From assembly GCA_964019055.1 (NCBI GenBank), contig OZ025206.1, positions 16,403,291-16,467,290 on the forward strand: 64,000 nt of DNA. Direction: 5' to 3'. Numbering within the stretch: position 1 is the stretch's first letter; each line of letters starts with the position of its first letter. The notes below the pieces were generated by a model, which saw nothing but the letters and a program-made list of their open reading frames with translations, was not told where the DNA came from and ran no database searches. The stretch comes from Anthopleura xanthogrammica (lineage: Eukaryota > Cnidaria > Anthozoa > Actiniaria > Actiniidae). A program made the position numbers and the translations under genes. This document shows positions 29,001-38,270 of the stretch, in pieces.

Positions 29001-32000
29001 GTTGTAAAGGTGGGCCTTTTCGTCGTTGGCTCCAACGTTGCGCAGACCATGCATTGGGTAATTGAGATTTTTGTTTGCTCTAACAAAATTACGATGTGCG
29101 CAATACATTTGACCGCTAACTGAGCAACAGCACTTCTAATCCTATCTTTCCTATCTGATCTAAAAGCTGATCTAAGAGAAACGAGGACTGCTACTGACAT
29201 AAGTAAAGGTTATCCAAGACTGTAGTTGATAAAACATGCCTTTACTGTAGCATTTTCATATATATCTTCTTGATGCTACTTACCACTTAGCTTCATAACC
29301 CATGAACAACATTGATGGAAACAAGAACAACCCAACTTCTGCTAACTTTCCCTGACCATCAATGGCAAAAAAGAAGTTTTCCTGGGGAGTTGACTGGAAT
29401 GAGGCATAAATGTCTTGTCCAGACAGTAGCTTGTCTTTTATGGCCATACCATCTTCATATCGAATCATAGACGCAGCAATTCTTAGAGGGAAATAACAAT
29501 GTTTTCCATGACACGCTAATTCTTGTAATGGTATGTTGGCTTCTTGGATGATGAGCATAGCATCTACTTTAGCTCGCGACATATGTAGGATCTACAATCA
29601 AGCAGTATGCATCAGTGAAGTAAGGCATATGTACAAGAAAATTCTTTGTATAGGAGATGTAGTTACACAAGAAAAGTAAACGGAGCAAAAAAAGCTAGAA
29701 GGGTTAATTTGGTAATGTGCGCGAGAATGAGTAATAAATACGAGATTCGCACTAGTTTCTGCGACGTTGCCTCGGTCTAGAGTTCGTCTTTTCAAGACAA
29801 CTGTATTAAGTTGCGCGCGCAGTTTGAGTGACTGTATGGCAATGTCATTCCTAGAGCTAGCCTCCTCTCGTAGGGTGAGAAACATTGCGCGACCGACCCT
29901 AAACTGATAAGGGCGTCTGCGCAGGAGGCTATCAGTAGAGCGTGCGTTCCCTATGATCATGCAGGCTCATTCCTGGGACGACATTGACCACAAGAAAGAT
30001 AATGATGAGGCACAAACTACCGGACTTGAGTTATTCGAACAACTGTCTGAATACCTTGGTGAAAAAAGAGCAATTCCCTGCAGCTGTCACCAATGCAAGC
30101 TCTCCAACTCCCTTTTTGTGCTTAGCATTTTTCAGAATTTTCTTGTTGGTTTTATAGTTTTTCTTGCTTTTCTTCTGGACATGTTGATCTATTTTAGCAC
30201 ACGCGTCTCCGTAGTACTTGAGCTTCAAGCTCTTATGCTTGTTAGCTAATGTATGTGGAGATGGCAGCCAGTCATAACGAGCATCAAGACGTTCAACCAC
30301 TTTGATGATATCTCCTAAAGATAAACAATTTGCAATAAGTTTGTGATAAACATGATAGTGCATATCATTCTAAAAAAAAAACGAATAATGGCCCGGACAA
30401 CTGTAAATGTCCAGTGCGCCCAACGTTACTTATGCTAGTAAACTCGATGTCTACTTCTGAAAGGTTGCGCGCATTTCTGATGAAACATGATGTGAACAAG
30501 TTTGCAATTAACGTTAAGGCGCGGAAATAAGAGCAACAAAATCGTGTAACTTGTCGCGTAACATTGTTGTGTTGCAAGTTGCAGAACGAATAATGCTGTT
30601 CGTATTACCAGCGAGGCTCGTGCAACAAATTTTCATTGTTGCATACTGGGTAGAAAGAGCTTCTACTTCTGCGAGAAAGTCTCGCAACAAAATTTTGTTG
30701 TTGTGAAGGGTGGTAATACGAGCAACATTAAATATGCAACTTGCAACGCAACAATGCGCGACATTTTCCAGGATTTTATTGCTTGTATTTCCGCGCTTTT
30801 ACTGGCTGGCAACGGCGAGATATTCTCAGCCATGAAATGCGACTTTTTGGTGTACCTCTGGCCACAGTTTTAATGTTGCCAGGAAAGCTGCTACATGTGA
30901 CATACCTTGGTAACATATAATAGGACTCATAACTGCCGTGAAGGTATAGTGGCAATCTCTGGTCACTACGTTTTAGTGCTTTTAATTAAAATTAAAAGTC
31001 TGTTTGGAAAGCCATCTAAGTGAAGAAGACTGAAGAGCGCACAAATAAATTACCTGTTTTTGACTTTATAGCCACTTGTGAGAGAGCGCAACTAGATCCA
31101 AAACACTGCCAATGGTTCATGATATAAGGTATCCAGTTACCAAACTTGAATACGGGAAGCTCCACAAAATGCAACTTATTCTTCCAGAGAGCCTTTCCCG
31201 ATAAATTACAAGTGTTTTTGCGACCTGTAGGACGATCATGATCATGGTGATCTTCATGATGCTGGTGGCCATCTTTTTGATTAACTTGTTTCTTATGTAA
31301 CTTCTTCAGTTCATCCAAAGTGTACAGAGATTGCTTCTCCCTTTTTTCTTCATTTTTGTTCCAGTAGCTGGATTTACTATTTTTGCATGCTTTACGGTTG
31401 GCATGTTTGCGACTGAAAATTACAAACATCACTATCCATAAAAAATTTTTTTAACGTGTACTCAGTTAAGTTCATAAGCATGTTAAGATATTTACTACCA
31501 TACCAGTAATTTTCGATAAATCAGTTGGTATTAAACTTCGGAGAGCTTTTCAAAAGGTCTCTAACTTAGCGTTTTTAACAATTACAGAGATATATAAAAA
31601 GGCATAAAACTGTGCGCGCGCGTGCACGTGTTCTTTAACTCATAACCTTTTTTGAGAAAACTAAAGTGTTAAATTTCTTTCAGTTTTCTGGGCTGATTTA
31701 TAATCATATGTTAAATATAAATAAAAGTAAACTGAATATCGAGGGCATCATTCTTTGTTGACATAAATCTTTTTGTTATGTTTTAGATATTATACCTGTA
31801 GAACTGGTCAACAGCATGATAAATCACTCGCTTCATCCATTGAGCCTCCTCTTTTGCATTCTCACTAAGCGACATAAAAATATATCGTGTATTCCTTGGC
31901 GAGTTCCGTAGAAGGCCAGTTATTGAGTGTTTGTCGGACCACAGGGCCTCTAAAAAGGCAGACCGATTCGTGAATGCATGAAAAATGATTGGGTGTTGTG

Positions 32001-32172
32001 GTGTCTTTGAATCCTTGCGTGCTTTCTCGTACGCGATCCTCCCATTTAAAGTTTGAAGTGAAAATGATGGCGCTAATTCTCCTGGCTCAAGCCTTGACAA
32101 CTGGCCAATAGTGTGCGAAGCTAGCAAAAGAAATAATGTAAAAAACACAAAGGTTTCTTTCAATTCTTTCAT
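26032..32172 (-). CDS. Secreted PNGase F-like protein with N-terminal thioredoxin-like domain
   Basis: Predicted secreted peptide-N-glycosidase F family protein, cutting N-glycans from Asn. Exons in transcript order: 31796-32172, 31054-31412, 30055-30314, 29284-29591, 28476-28603, 27731-27899, 27014-27156, 26032-26579; all phases agree, 763 residues. Residues 1-24 look like a signal peptide (FVFFTLFLLLA). Residues 30-125 (GELAPSFSLQTLNG) resemble a peroxiredoxin/thioredoxin fold. A His/Asp-rich stretch HQHHEDHHDHD is at 175-185. PNGase F marks are WDHVVQL (504-510), LGRWITP (525-531), GHGSDNHGCAEFC (640-652), TPNEHGTWLYGRNGWC (687-702) and VVPWVVDVT (707-715). An in-frame ATG at 32205 is an alternative start. 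The C-terminus SDELE is not a canonical KDEL signal. Activity is inferred; catalytic residues need alignment. Confidence 0.85.
26703..26965. mobile_element. GTTGCAAC-rich degenerate palindrome
   Basis: Repeats of GTTGC and GCAAC on both strands, with paired stretches CTCGCAACAAGTTGCATGC and GTCGTTGCGAGACAAGTTGC. It starts AAGGCGCGATTACACGGAGC. It lies in the last PNGase F-like intron and belongs loosely with 30516-30800. Confidence 0.5.
27502..27672. mobile_element. Family E palindrome
   Basis: GAGACACGGTGCCACATTGC on the left and GCACGTTGCACAATGTGTTC on the right, with the inner pair GTTGCTGAAGTAGGATCG/TTTTCTACTTCAGCAGC. It has the same internal GCTGAAGTAG core as 9906-10063. In a PNGase F-like intron. 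Confidence 0.6.
28803..28953. mobile_element. Short family D palindromic element
   Basis: TAAAGTGCCTATGACACA on the left, TGTGTCATAGGCACTTTA on the right. Internal TTGAGTGATGCGTCTTGAAG matches TTGAGTGTTGCGTCTTTAAG in the 7492-7954 element, which ties the two together. It is in a PNGase F-like intron. Confidence 0.7.
30516..30800. mobile_element. Palindromic element with GCGCGGAAATA ends
   Basis: AAGGCGCGGAAATAAGAGCA on the left against GCTTGTATTTCCGCGCTTTT on the right. The interior is full of GCAAC/GTTGC repeats, and AAAGAGCTTCTACTTCTG sits near its centre. It lies in a PNGase F-like intron. Confidence 0.7.
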
Positions 32173-33557
32173 TTTCTGCCGGAATAAGGTTTCTATGATG
32201 ATCACACTCTAAGTAATTAGAATTGTCATCACTAACAGTTAGGAGAATTTATATATAATCAGAATGATAAATCAAAAGCATTGCAAATCGTAACATAAAA
32301 AGAGTACAAAAGGAAGTATTTTCATAAACACAGGAATAAAATCATAAAGCATATATGTTAATGTACTTTTTGTATATAATGCTTGTTGCTGACGAATTTT
32401 AAATATATTTGAGAACGACTGATTAAGAAACACATTCTCCTAAGATGTATTGACACCAAACAGCGGGTCACTTATACCTCAGGAAGTTTCTTTTGCTAAG
32501 GAATGGTGGATGGTTATAGTATTAGTTAGAATCGTTTATTTAAGAAAGGTAAGATATATCTTTAAAAAGAGTTTTAAATTAGTTTTCTTTAAGATATGTA
32601 ATGAAGCCAAAAGAATCTTATAAACAGCTGAATAGGTAATGATTGGTTATAATTTTTAAGCCGAGCGATAACTCATAAATATGGCTCATAATTTTGCAGT
32701 GTGAGTTTGTATTATTTATATTCTACTTTATTTTGTAAACCGTTAGGAATACTGTATTGCCTAGATTATCGGTTATTATTGGTACATATTTATAAAGTTA
32801 CTGATATATTGAAGAGGTGAAGTGTGGGGACTCGAATAACCTCCATGGGAATATCAGTGAAATTTTATCTCCTAACTTATGAAAACCAGGAAAATCAAGT
32901 GATTTTAACTTATTCCTATGAATGATTATTTGAAAACGACTGGCACGCAAGTTAACGAAGAATATTCTAAAACCATTGAGATGATAAGGAAAGTGATTGA
33001 ACTGGTAGAGAATTCCTGGAATCGGATGATTGGAGTTGGGATTATTAGGATGCATGTTTCTGAACATAACAGCATTTTTCATTGTTACTAAAAATATATA
33101 TCGGAAAGCCTTGTGGAATCGAAATGCAGACAAACATCGTAAAAAACAGGCTTCGGTTACAGGGAAAAGAAGATCAAAATCAGTGGAAAACCATAGTTTT
33201 TCCATGAATTAGAAACAAAAAGACAACAAAACATTCTTGCAGCATATTAGCAAGTATTTTGGGCTTGGCTTGTCCGCACTTCAATCCCATAATGCATCAT
33301 CGTGACGTCATCCCTGGAAAGTGCTATTCTTTGTTTGCACTTGACGTCAGAGTGGCCATGTTGGAAAAATTTGACAAAAGATTTTTCACTGAATTCTTTC
33401 TGGTTGTATCTTCCAACATGGCCGCCATGGCTTTTGTTATTTTACTAAAGGTTTATATATATTGGTCATGGAATTTACCAGGAAATTTACCTAAAATCAA
33501 GAAAATATATATGCAGATCACTAATATGTAAATAATTTACATACAGAAAAGAAAATT
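32173..33557. other. Divergent space between the PNGase F-like gene and PCTP
   Basis: 1.38 kb of AT-rich DNA. TGACGTCA at 33303-33310 is a consensus CRE, about 250 bp before the PCTP start. A short imperfect inverted pair (GTGGCCATGTTGGAA/TTCCAACATGGCCGCC) lies at about 33352-33428. Open frames on either strand here are short and show no family features. Confidence 0.4.
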
Positions 33558-36500
33558 ATGTTTGAGGAACATGAATACCTGAAGGCTGCAAATGAAATAA
33601 ACAGCATTGATATTGATGGGTTTGAATTCTTCACTGAGTCAAAACAAGATCATGTAAACTGTAAGATTTATAGACGATACAAACAGGTAAGAATCTGCAA
33701 TCTTCAGGTTATTAGTCATTCTGAGGTTGAGGAGAAAACTGGGTCAAATTGGCATTACAGTGCATTGTGGGACTGTTTTAGGAGATATATTTCCAAGATT
33801 GCGTTTATTCCGTCCCACAGTAAAAAACAGTCCCACAATGCACTGTAATGCTAACTGAGCCCAATTTTTTTCCTAAACCTTGGAAGGGCTGATTTAAAGA
33901 CTAGAACAATGCTAGGGACCATTCAGGTTAATAGTCTCCCAATTTTGGTGTAACCCCGGGGGTACTTCGGGTCGTTTCATGCAGGGATGCTCCGCCCAGA
34001 CTCTCGACCCCTTACCCTTTTCTATACCAAATTTCAGCAAAAAGGTACCCCTTTTTTATACCTTTTTGCCTGAAAAGGTTCCCCTTTCATATACCTTTGA
34101 AGAAAATCTACCCCTTTTTATACCAAAACTCACAAATTTCCACCCTTTTTATATATTTGTGGCCTGAAAAAAGTACCCCTTTCGGGCGGAGTATCCTGTT
34201 ATAGTCCATTATAAGGAGTAACCCCCCCCCCCCGGGGGTGTAACTGCATCAACAAAATGTTGCAAGACATGTTACTAGCTGAACATGTATATAAAGTTAA
34301 TACATTATGCATTTTTGAACCTTAATAATTAACATGTCCATAACTTGTACTATATACTATTAACACTGATGTCATATTCTCCTTCAATTTTACCAAAAGG
34401 ACTCTGGTCTCTATGACTACAAGGTCCTTGGCAACCTGTTAGATGTTAGCTATGAGAGGTGTAAAGAAGTCTACATGGATAATGAATACAGAAAAGTGTG
34501 GGATTCATATGTTAAAGGTATATAATATAGGTCTATTTTTTCAAAGGTTACTATGGTTATTCATAAGGAGCCACTTACTAACAGGAAATGAGAATTGATA
34601 AGGAGGTAATCCCATGCTATAAAGGTCAATCTGTTGTAACATGACCAATAATTTTAAAATTTGTTTTCTTTCTCAAACAGATTTGTATGAATTTGACAAA
34701 TCAGGAGTAAAAGGCCTTTACTGGAATGTAAACTATCCTTTTCCCATGTCAAACAGAGACGTATCTTTTGAATTGCATAATTACACTGACATCACTATCA
34801 CCATATTTTACACTAATATATTGGCAGTAATTTGTTAATGTACTGACAGATGATCAAGATTTATATGTATACACAAATACATTTACAAATCTTACAAATG
34901 CATCTATTTTTGAATTATCTCGTTACTTTGAAAAGGTTATATTGCATTGCTCTAAATAGCCATTATATTATGCACTGAATCAAATGTGCTTCCCAAGCAC
35001 AAAATCATCACTGTGGCAATTAAAATTCCTACAATTTTGAGACAAAGTAGGTTTTGGTGGATGTCAATCAAGGCATTTCCATGGCATTCCTTAAGGCACA
35101 AGCACTTGAACACTAATTGTGTTCTCTGACAATGTTGTGGAAACACTTAATTGATTGACATCCACCAAAACCTTATTTTACACAACAGTCACAACAGAAA
35201 ATTGTACAATTTCTTGTGTGTGATTTGATCAAGAAGCACCATAACATGTATATATATATATATAGTTATACAGTTATTTCAAAAAAGGTTGTTAAAGTTT
35301 TTGTTGCATGTTGCATGCATATACCAAGCCCAAAATGCATGATAGGCGATGACAGTGAATTCCATCGGCTAAATAAAGGTCACAACAACTAATGGAATTT
35401 TCCCAAACTTTGTCTGCAGATTTTCCAACATATTTTCTTCTGTGCTGACATTACAATATATGAATATAGTAGATTTCAGGCTTGGTAATTTAGCAGTATG
35501 CAGCAAAACCTTCACCAACCTTTTTTGAAATAGCTGTATAATTATATGATTACTTCATTACTGTTCATTTTCCTTAATCCATTTGTTTTTCTTATGCATA
35601 AGTATACATACATTAGATCTTTATATGAACTTGAAGTGAATGAAGTACCAACAACAGTGGTCCTGGCAAGAAGCCATTTAGTGAATGATATTGGTCCAAA
35701 GTCAGGAGTCATAAGAGTGACAGATTTTGTACAGAGCTTAACCATACAGGGTGATGGTAATGGGGGTACCAAAGGTAAGATTGTAATTTTAATATTTGTG
35801 TACTATATGCGTATTACTTGCCTGAAGGTTCATGTTTGTACTAGAGTGAAGCCATGATTATGCATGTCCCTGAAAACAATATATAACTCATCAATTATTG
35901 CCCTTCTTAGGCCCGGTTCAAACATCAATCTTCTCATGAGCCAAACTCATTGAAAACAATGGAACAATTAAAGGTGGTCTTAAGCTTCTTTGACGTCATA
36001 AGGTTCAAAACCTATAATGCCATTAAAGAAGACCTTTTTATCTATTTGTTTTCAATGAGTTCAGCTAATGAGAAGATTGAGGTTTGAACTGGGCCTAAGT
36101 TTATATATATTAGGCTATGGCTTTACACAGTACCAGACACATTTTAACCATTCAAAAGGTTGTAGGTTTTGGTGTTACATTTACATGGAACTGTGCTATC
36201 CAGAAAAAAATTCAAATCTAGCCATGCAAATTTGAGTCCAGTTCTGTGTAAACAAAAGAGACAGTTTCGTTTAAATGGTATGTACTGATCAAACATTTGA
36301 ATGGTTAAAACGTCATCCAGTACTGTGTAAGGCCAGTCTCAGTTCCAGCCACTTGATGCCTTTGAAAGAGGCATGTGAGAGTGCACGTAATGCATCTAAA
36401 GAAACAAAGGCTATATATAATTTTAAAGTAAATATATATTCTTTGGCATAACTAACATTCTTGCCTTTATCACCATACAGCTTACATGTATTATTTTGAC

Positions 36501-37061
36501 AACCCTGGGGGAATGATCCCTACATGGCTGATTAACTGGGCTGCAAAGGTATGCATACATAACTTTGTGTTTCTGATTGACAATCTAATGGAAACCGATG
36601 GAAACCTGCTTTGTTGTAAGGATGATTCCATGCATTATTGAAAACAATAATTGATGCAGCTCATTAATTATTACAGCGGGACATGCAAAGGTATCACCAT
36701 ATTTTTAATGCATTTGTATACTTCTATGCACAAGCTTTTTCCTGCAAAATGAGCTTTTACTTTCCTTATTTGGTAAAACCAGCCAGTTTTACATCAAAAA
36801 ACCATTGCATGGAAGTATGCTAATGAATTAAATGTGGTCATACCTTGGCATGTCATGCTGTAATATTTACGGTAATGAGCTGCATAAACACAAGGCTAAA
36901 GACTTCATGCATATAAGTATTAAGAAAAGCCTATACGTCTAATAAAGCAATCATTAAGTGTACCTGTTTTTGTTTGACAGACTGGTGTTCCAACATTTAT
37001 GACATCCATGAGACAAGCTTGTCATGGATATGATAAATACCTTGAAAAGAGCAAGAGTTAA
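33558..37061 (+). CDS. PCTP: Phosphatidylcholine transfer protein, START domain
   Basis: A soluble START-domain protein that carries phosphatidylcholine between membranes. Six exons: 33558-33686, 34400-34517, 34681-34760, 35603-35774, 36481-36548, 36981-37061; phases agree, 648 nt, 215 residues (human 214). Family blocks include DSGLYDYKVLG, VYMDNEYRKVWDSYVK, YWNVNYPFPMSNRD, KSGVIRV, YYFDNPGGMIPTWLINWAAK and GVPTFM. There is no added pleckstrin or membrane segment, so it matches PCTP (STARD2) better than other STARD proteins. The start at 33558 gives the expected N-terminal length. AATAAA at 37489-37494 lies beyond a tandem repeat and may be its polyadenylation signal. Confidence 0.95.
33741..33862. 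mobile_element. Palindromic MITE in PCTP intron 1
   Basis: CATTACAGTGCATTGTGGGA on the left and TCCCACAATGCACTGTAATG on the right are exact reverse complements; outer GGGTCA/TGAGCCC extend the arms. Non-coding. Confidence 0.75.
33949..34244. mobile_element. CCCCGGGGG-ended repetitive element
   Basis: It starts GTAACCCCGGGGGTACTTCG and ends in a poly-C run followed by GGGGGTGTAAC. The inside holds four or five degenerate units of AAAAGGTACCCCTTTTTATACC type. The single forward frame at 33979-34167 only translates this repeat. Confidence 0.65.
35048..35174. mobile_element. Family C palindromic MITE
   Basis: AGGTTTTGGTGGATGTCAAT on the left and ATTGACATCCACCAAAACCT on the right are reverse complements. 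Inner pairs are weaker. It is in PCTP intron 3 and related to 3403-3606. Confidence 0.75.
35907..36098. mobile_element. Family B palindromic MITE
   Basis: TTAGGCCCGGTTCAAACATC on the left and GTTTGAACTGGGCCTAA on the right; AACTCATTGAAAACAA pairs with TTGTTTTCAATGAGTT. It is in PCTP intron 4 and related to 3271-3387. The centre keeps GACGTCATAAGG. Confidence 0.8.
36118..36334. mobile_element. Palindromic MITE with TTACACAGTAC ends
   Basis: GGCTTTACACAGTAC and TTTTAACCATTCAAA on the left pair with TTTGAATGGTTAAAA and GTACTGTGTAAGGCC on the right. It lies next to the family B copy in PCTP intron 4. Confidence 0.7.
36656..36883. mobile_element. Palindromic MITE in PCTP intron 5
   Basis: GCAGCTCATTAATTATTACAGC and GGACATGCAAAGGTAT on the left correspond to ATACCTTGGCATGTC and GGTAATGAGCTGC on the right. 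Imperfect arms of about 80 bp. Confidence 0.65.
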
Positions 37062-37094
37062 TGCTTAAGGACATGGTGATAATTTATAAATTTT

Positions 37095-37480
37095 GATATT
37101 AATAATAGCATGCTAGGCAAATAATGGTTATCTGTTACAGGTCTTCATTCTCTTATTTTTTGATGAAAGCAACTTTTCAGTTTCATAATCTTATACATAT
37201 TTAAAATTATTGGTATGCATTCTGATATATAAATTTTAATACAGCATACCAGACAAATAACTTAATTACTGCAGATCTTCATTTTGTTATTATTTGATGA
37301 AAAGCAATTTTTCAGTTTCACACTCTTATATATATTTAAAATTATTGGTATGCATTCTGATATATAAATTTTGATACTGTCAGCATACTAGACAAATAAC
37401 TTAATCACAGATCTTCATTTTGTTATTATTGGATTTGATGAAAACAATTTGCACGATCTTATATTTAAAATTATTGATAT
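37095..37480. repeat. Tandem repeat, about 138-bp period, 2.7 copies
   Basis: Marker GCATGCTAGGCAAATAA (37108), GCATACCAGACAAATAA (37244) and GCATACTAGACAAATAA (37383) shows periods of 136 and 139 bp. Each unit also has CTTCATTTTGTTATTATTTG and AAAATTATTGGTATGCATTC. It lies in the PCTP 3' UTR or just beyond it. Confidence 0.8.
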
Positions 37481-37994
37481 GCCAAGAAATAAATTAACTA
37501 AATCTAGCTTTAGAACTGCTTTTGACTTGTGTTTTAATAATGAACAGTTGTGTAGTACGTGAGACGCCAGAGTTGAGGGGGCAAGAACATGCCTTTAGGC
37601 AACGAAGAGCCTGCATAACCCAAAATAACTCTTTTTGTCGAAAAACCACAAAGAAAAAAACCGAGATAATCGTGCCAGTAACAAAGGGAAAGTAGATTTG
37701 TTCTTATTAAACTTTCCTGGTAACTAGTATATCACAGATATATTTGCACCAAACATGACCCCTTTTGAAGAAATCTTCCAGAAAGTGCTAATTGTTTTAC
37801 AGTCGCTGCTACACGCACTCCAATTGGTTAAGAACTGTGCTATATTAGTAAACAGTGCACGGTGCATAGATGTCGAAAAAAGCTGTTTTATTTCTTCAGT
37901 ACTGTAAAGTAAAAGTTTACCACCACGACAGCTGCAACACCTTTCTCCAAAGCAATGTCTTTATGTAAGAACCTTAAGGCAATCTCTTATTAAA

Positions 37995-38270
37995 AAACAT
38001 ATTTTTTACAACCATCACTCCCCGTACTGGGTCCGAGAGGTTCGCTCCACACGCACCATCACTACATTCTATATTTACAACATACAACACTCATTTTTAC
38101 GGAGGGAGGAAAACCGGAGAACGGTTGGAGAAAAACCCTCGTGGAAAGGAGAGAACAACACATCAAACAAACTCAACCCACATATGATCCAGCCCGAGCC
38201 GGCCGGGGCTCGAACCCGGAACACAGCGGTGAGAGGCGAGCGGTAAACCACTACGCCACCCATTCACCCG
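37995..38270 (-). mobile_element. tRNA-derived SINE
   Basis: On the minus strand the head has A-box TGGCGTAGTGG and B-box GGTTCGAGCCC (38196-38268). The body contains GAGGGTTTTTCTCC and GTTCTCCGGTTTTCCTCCCT. Body-like pieces recur at about 15535-15600, 41735-41815 and 63095-63180, so a SINE family is present. The acceptor ends do not pair, which argues against a functional tRNA. Confidence 0.65.

Noticed and set aside
33979..34167. 62-codon frame with repeated KVPLFYTF-like units
   Set aside because: It lies wholly inside the CCCCGGGGG-ended repetitive element and only translates its internal tandem units.
38196..38268. Possible functional tRNA gene (minus strand)
   Set aside because: A- and B-boxes are good but the acceptor stem does not pair and a SINE body follows directly.
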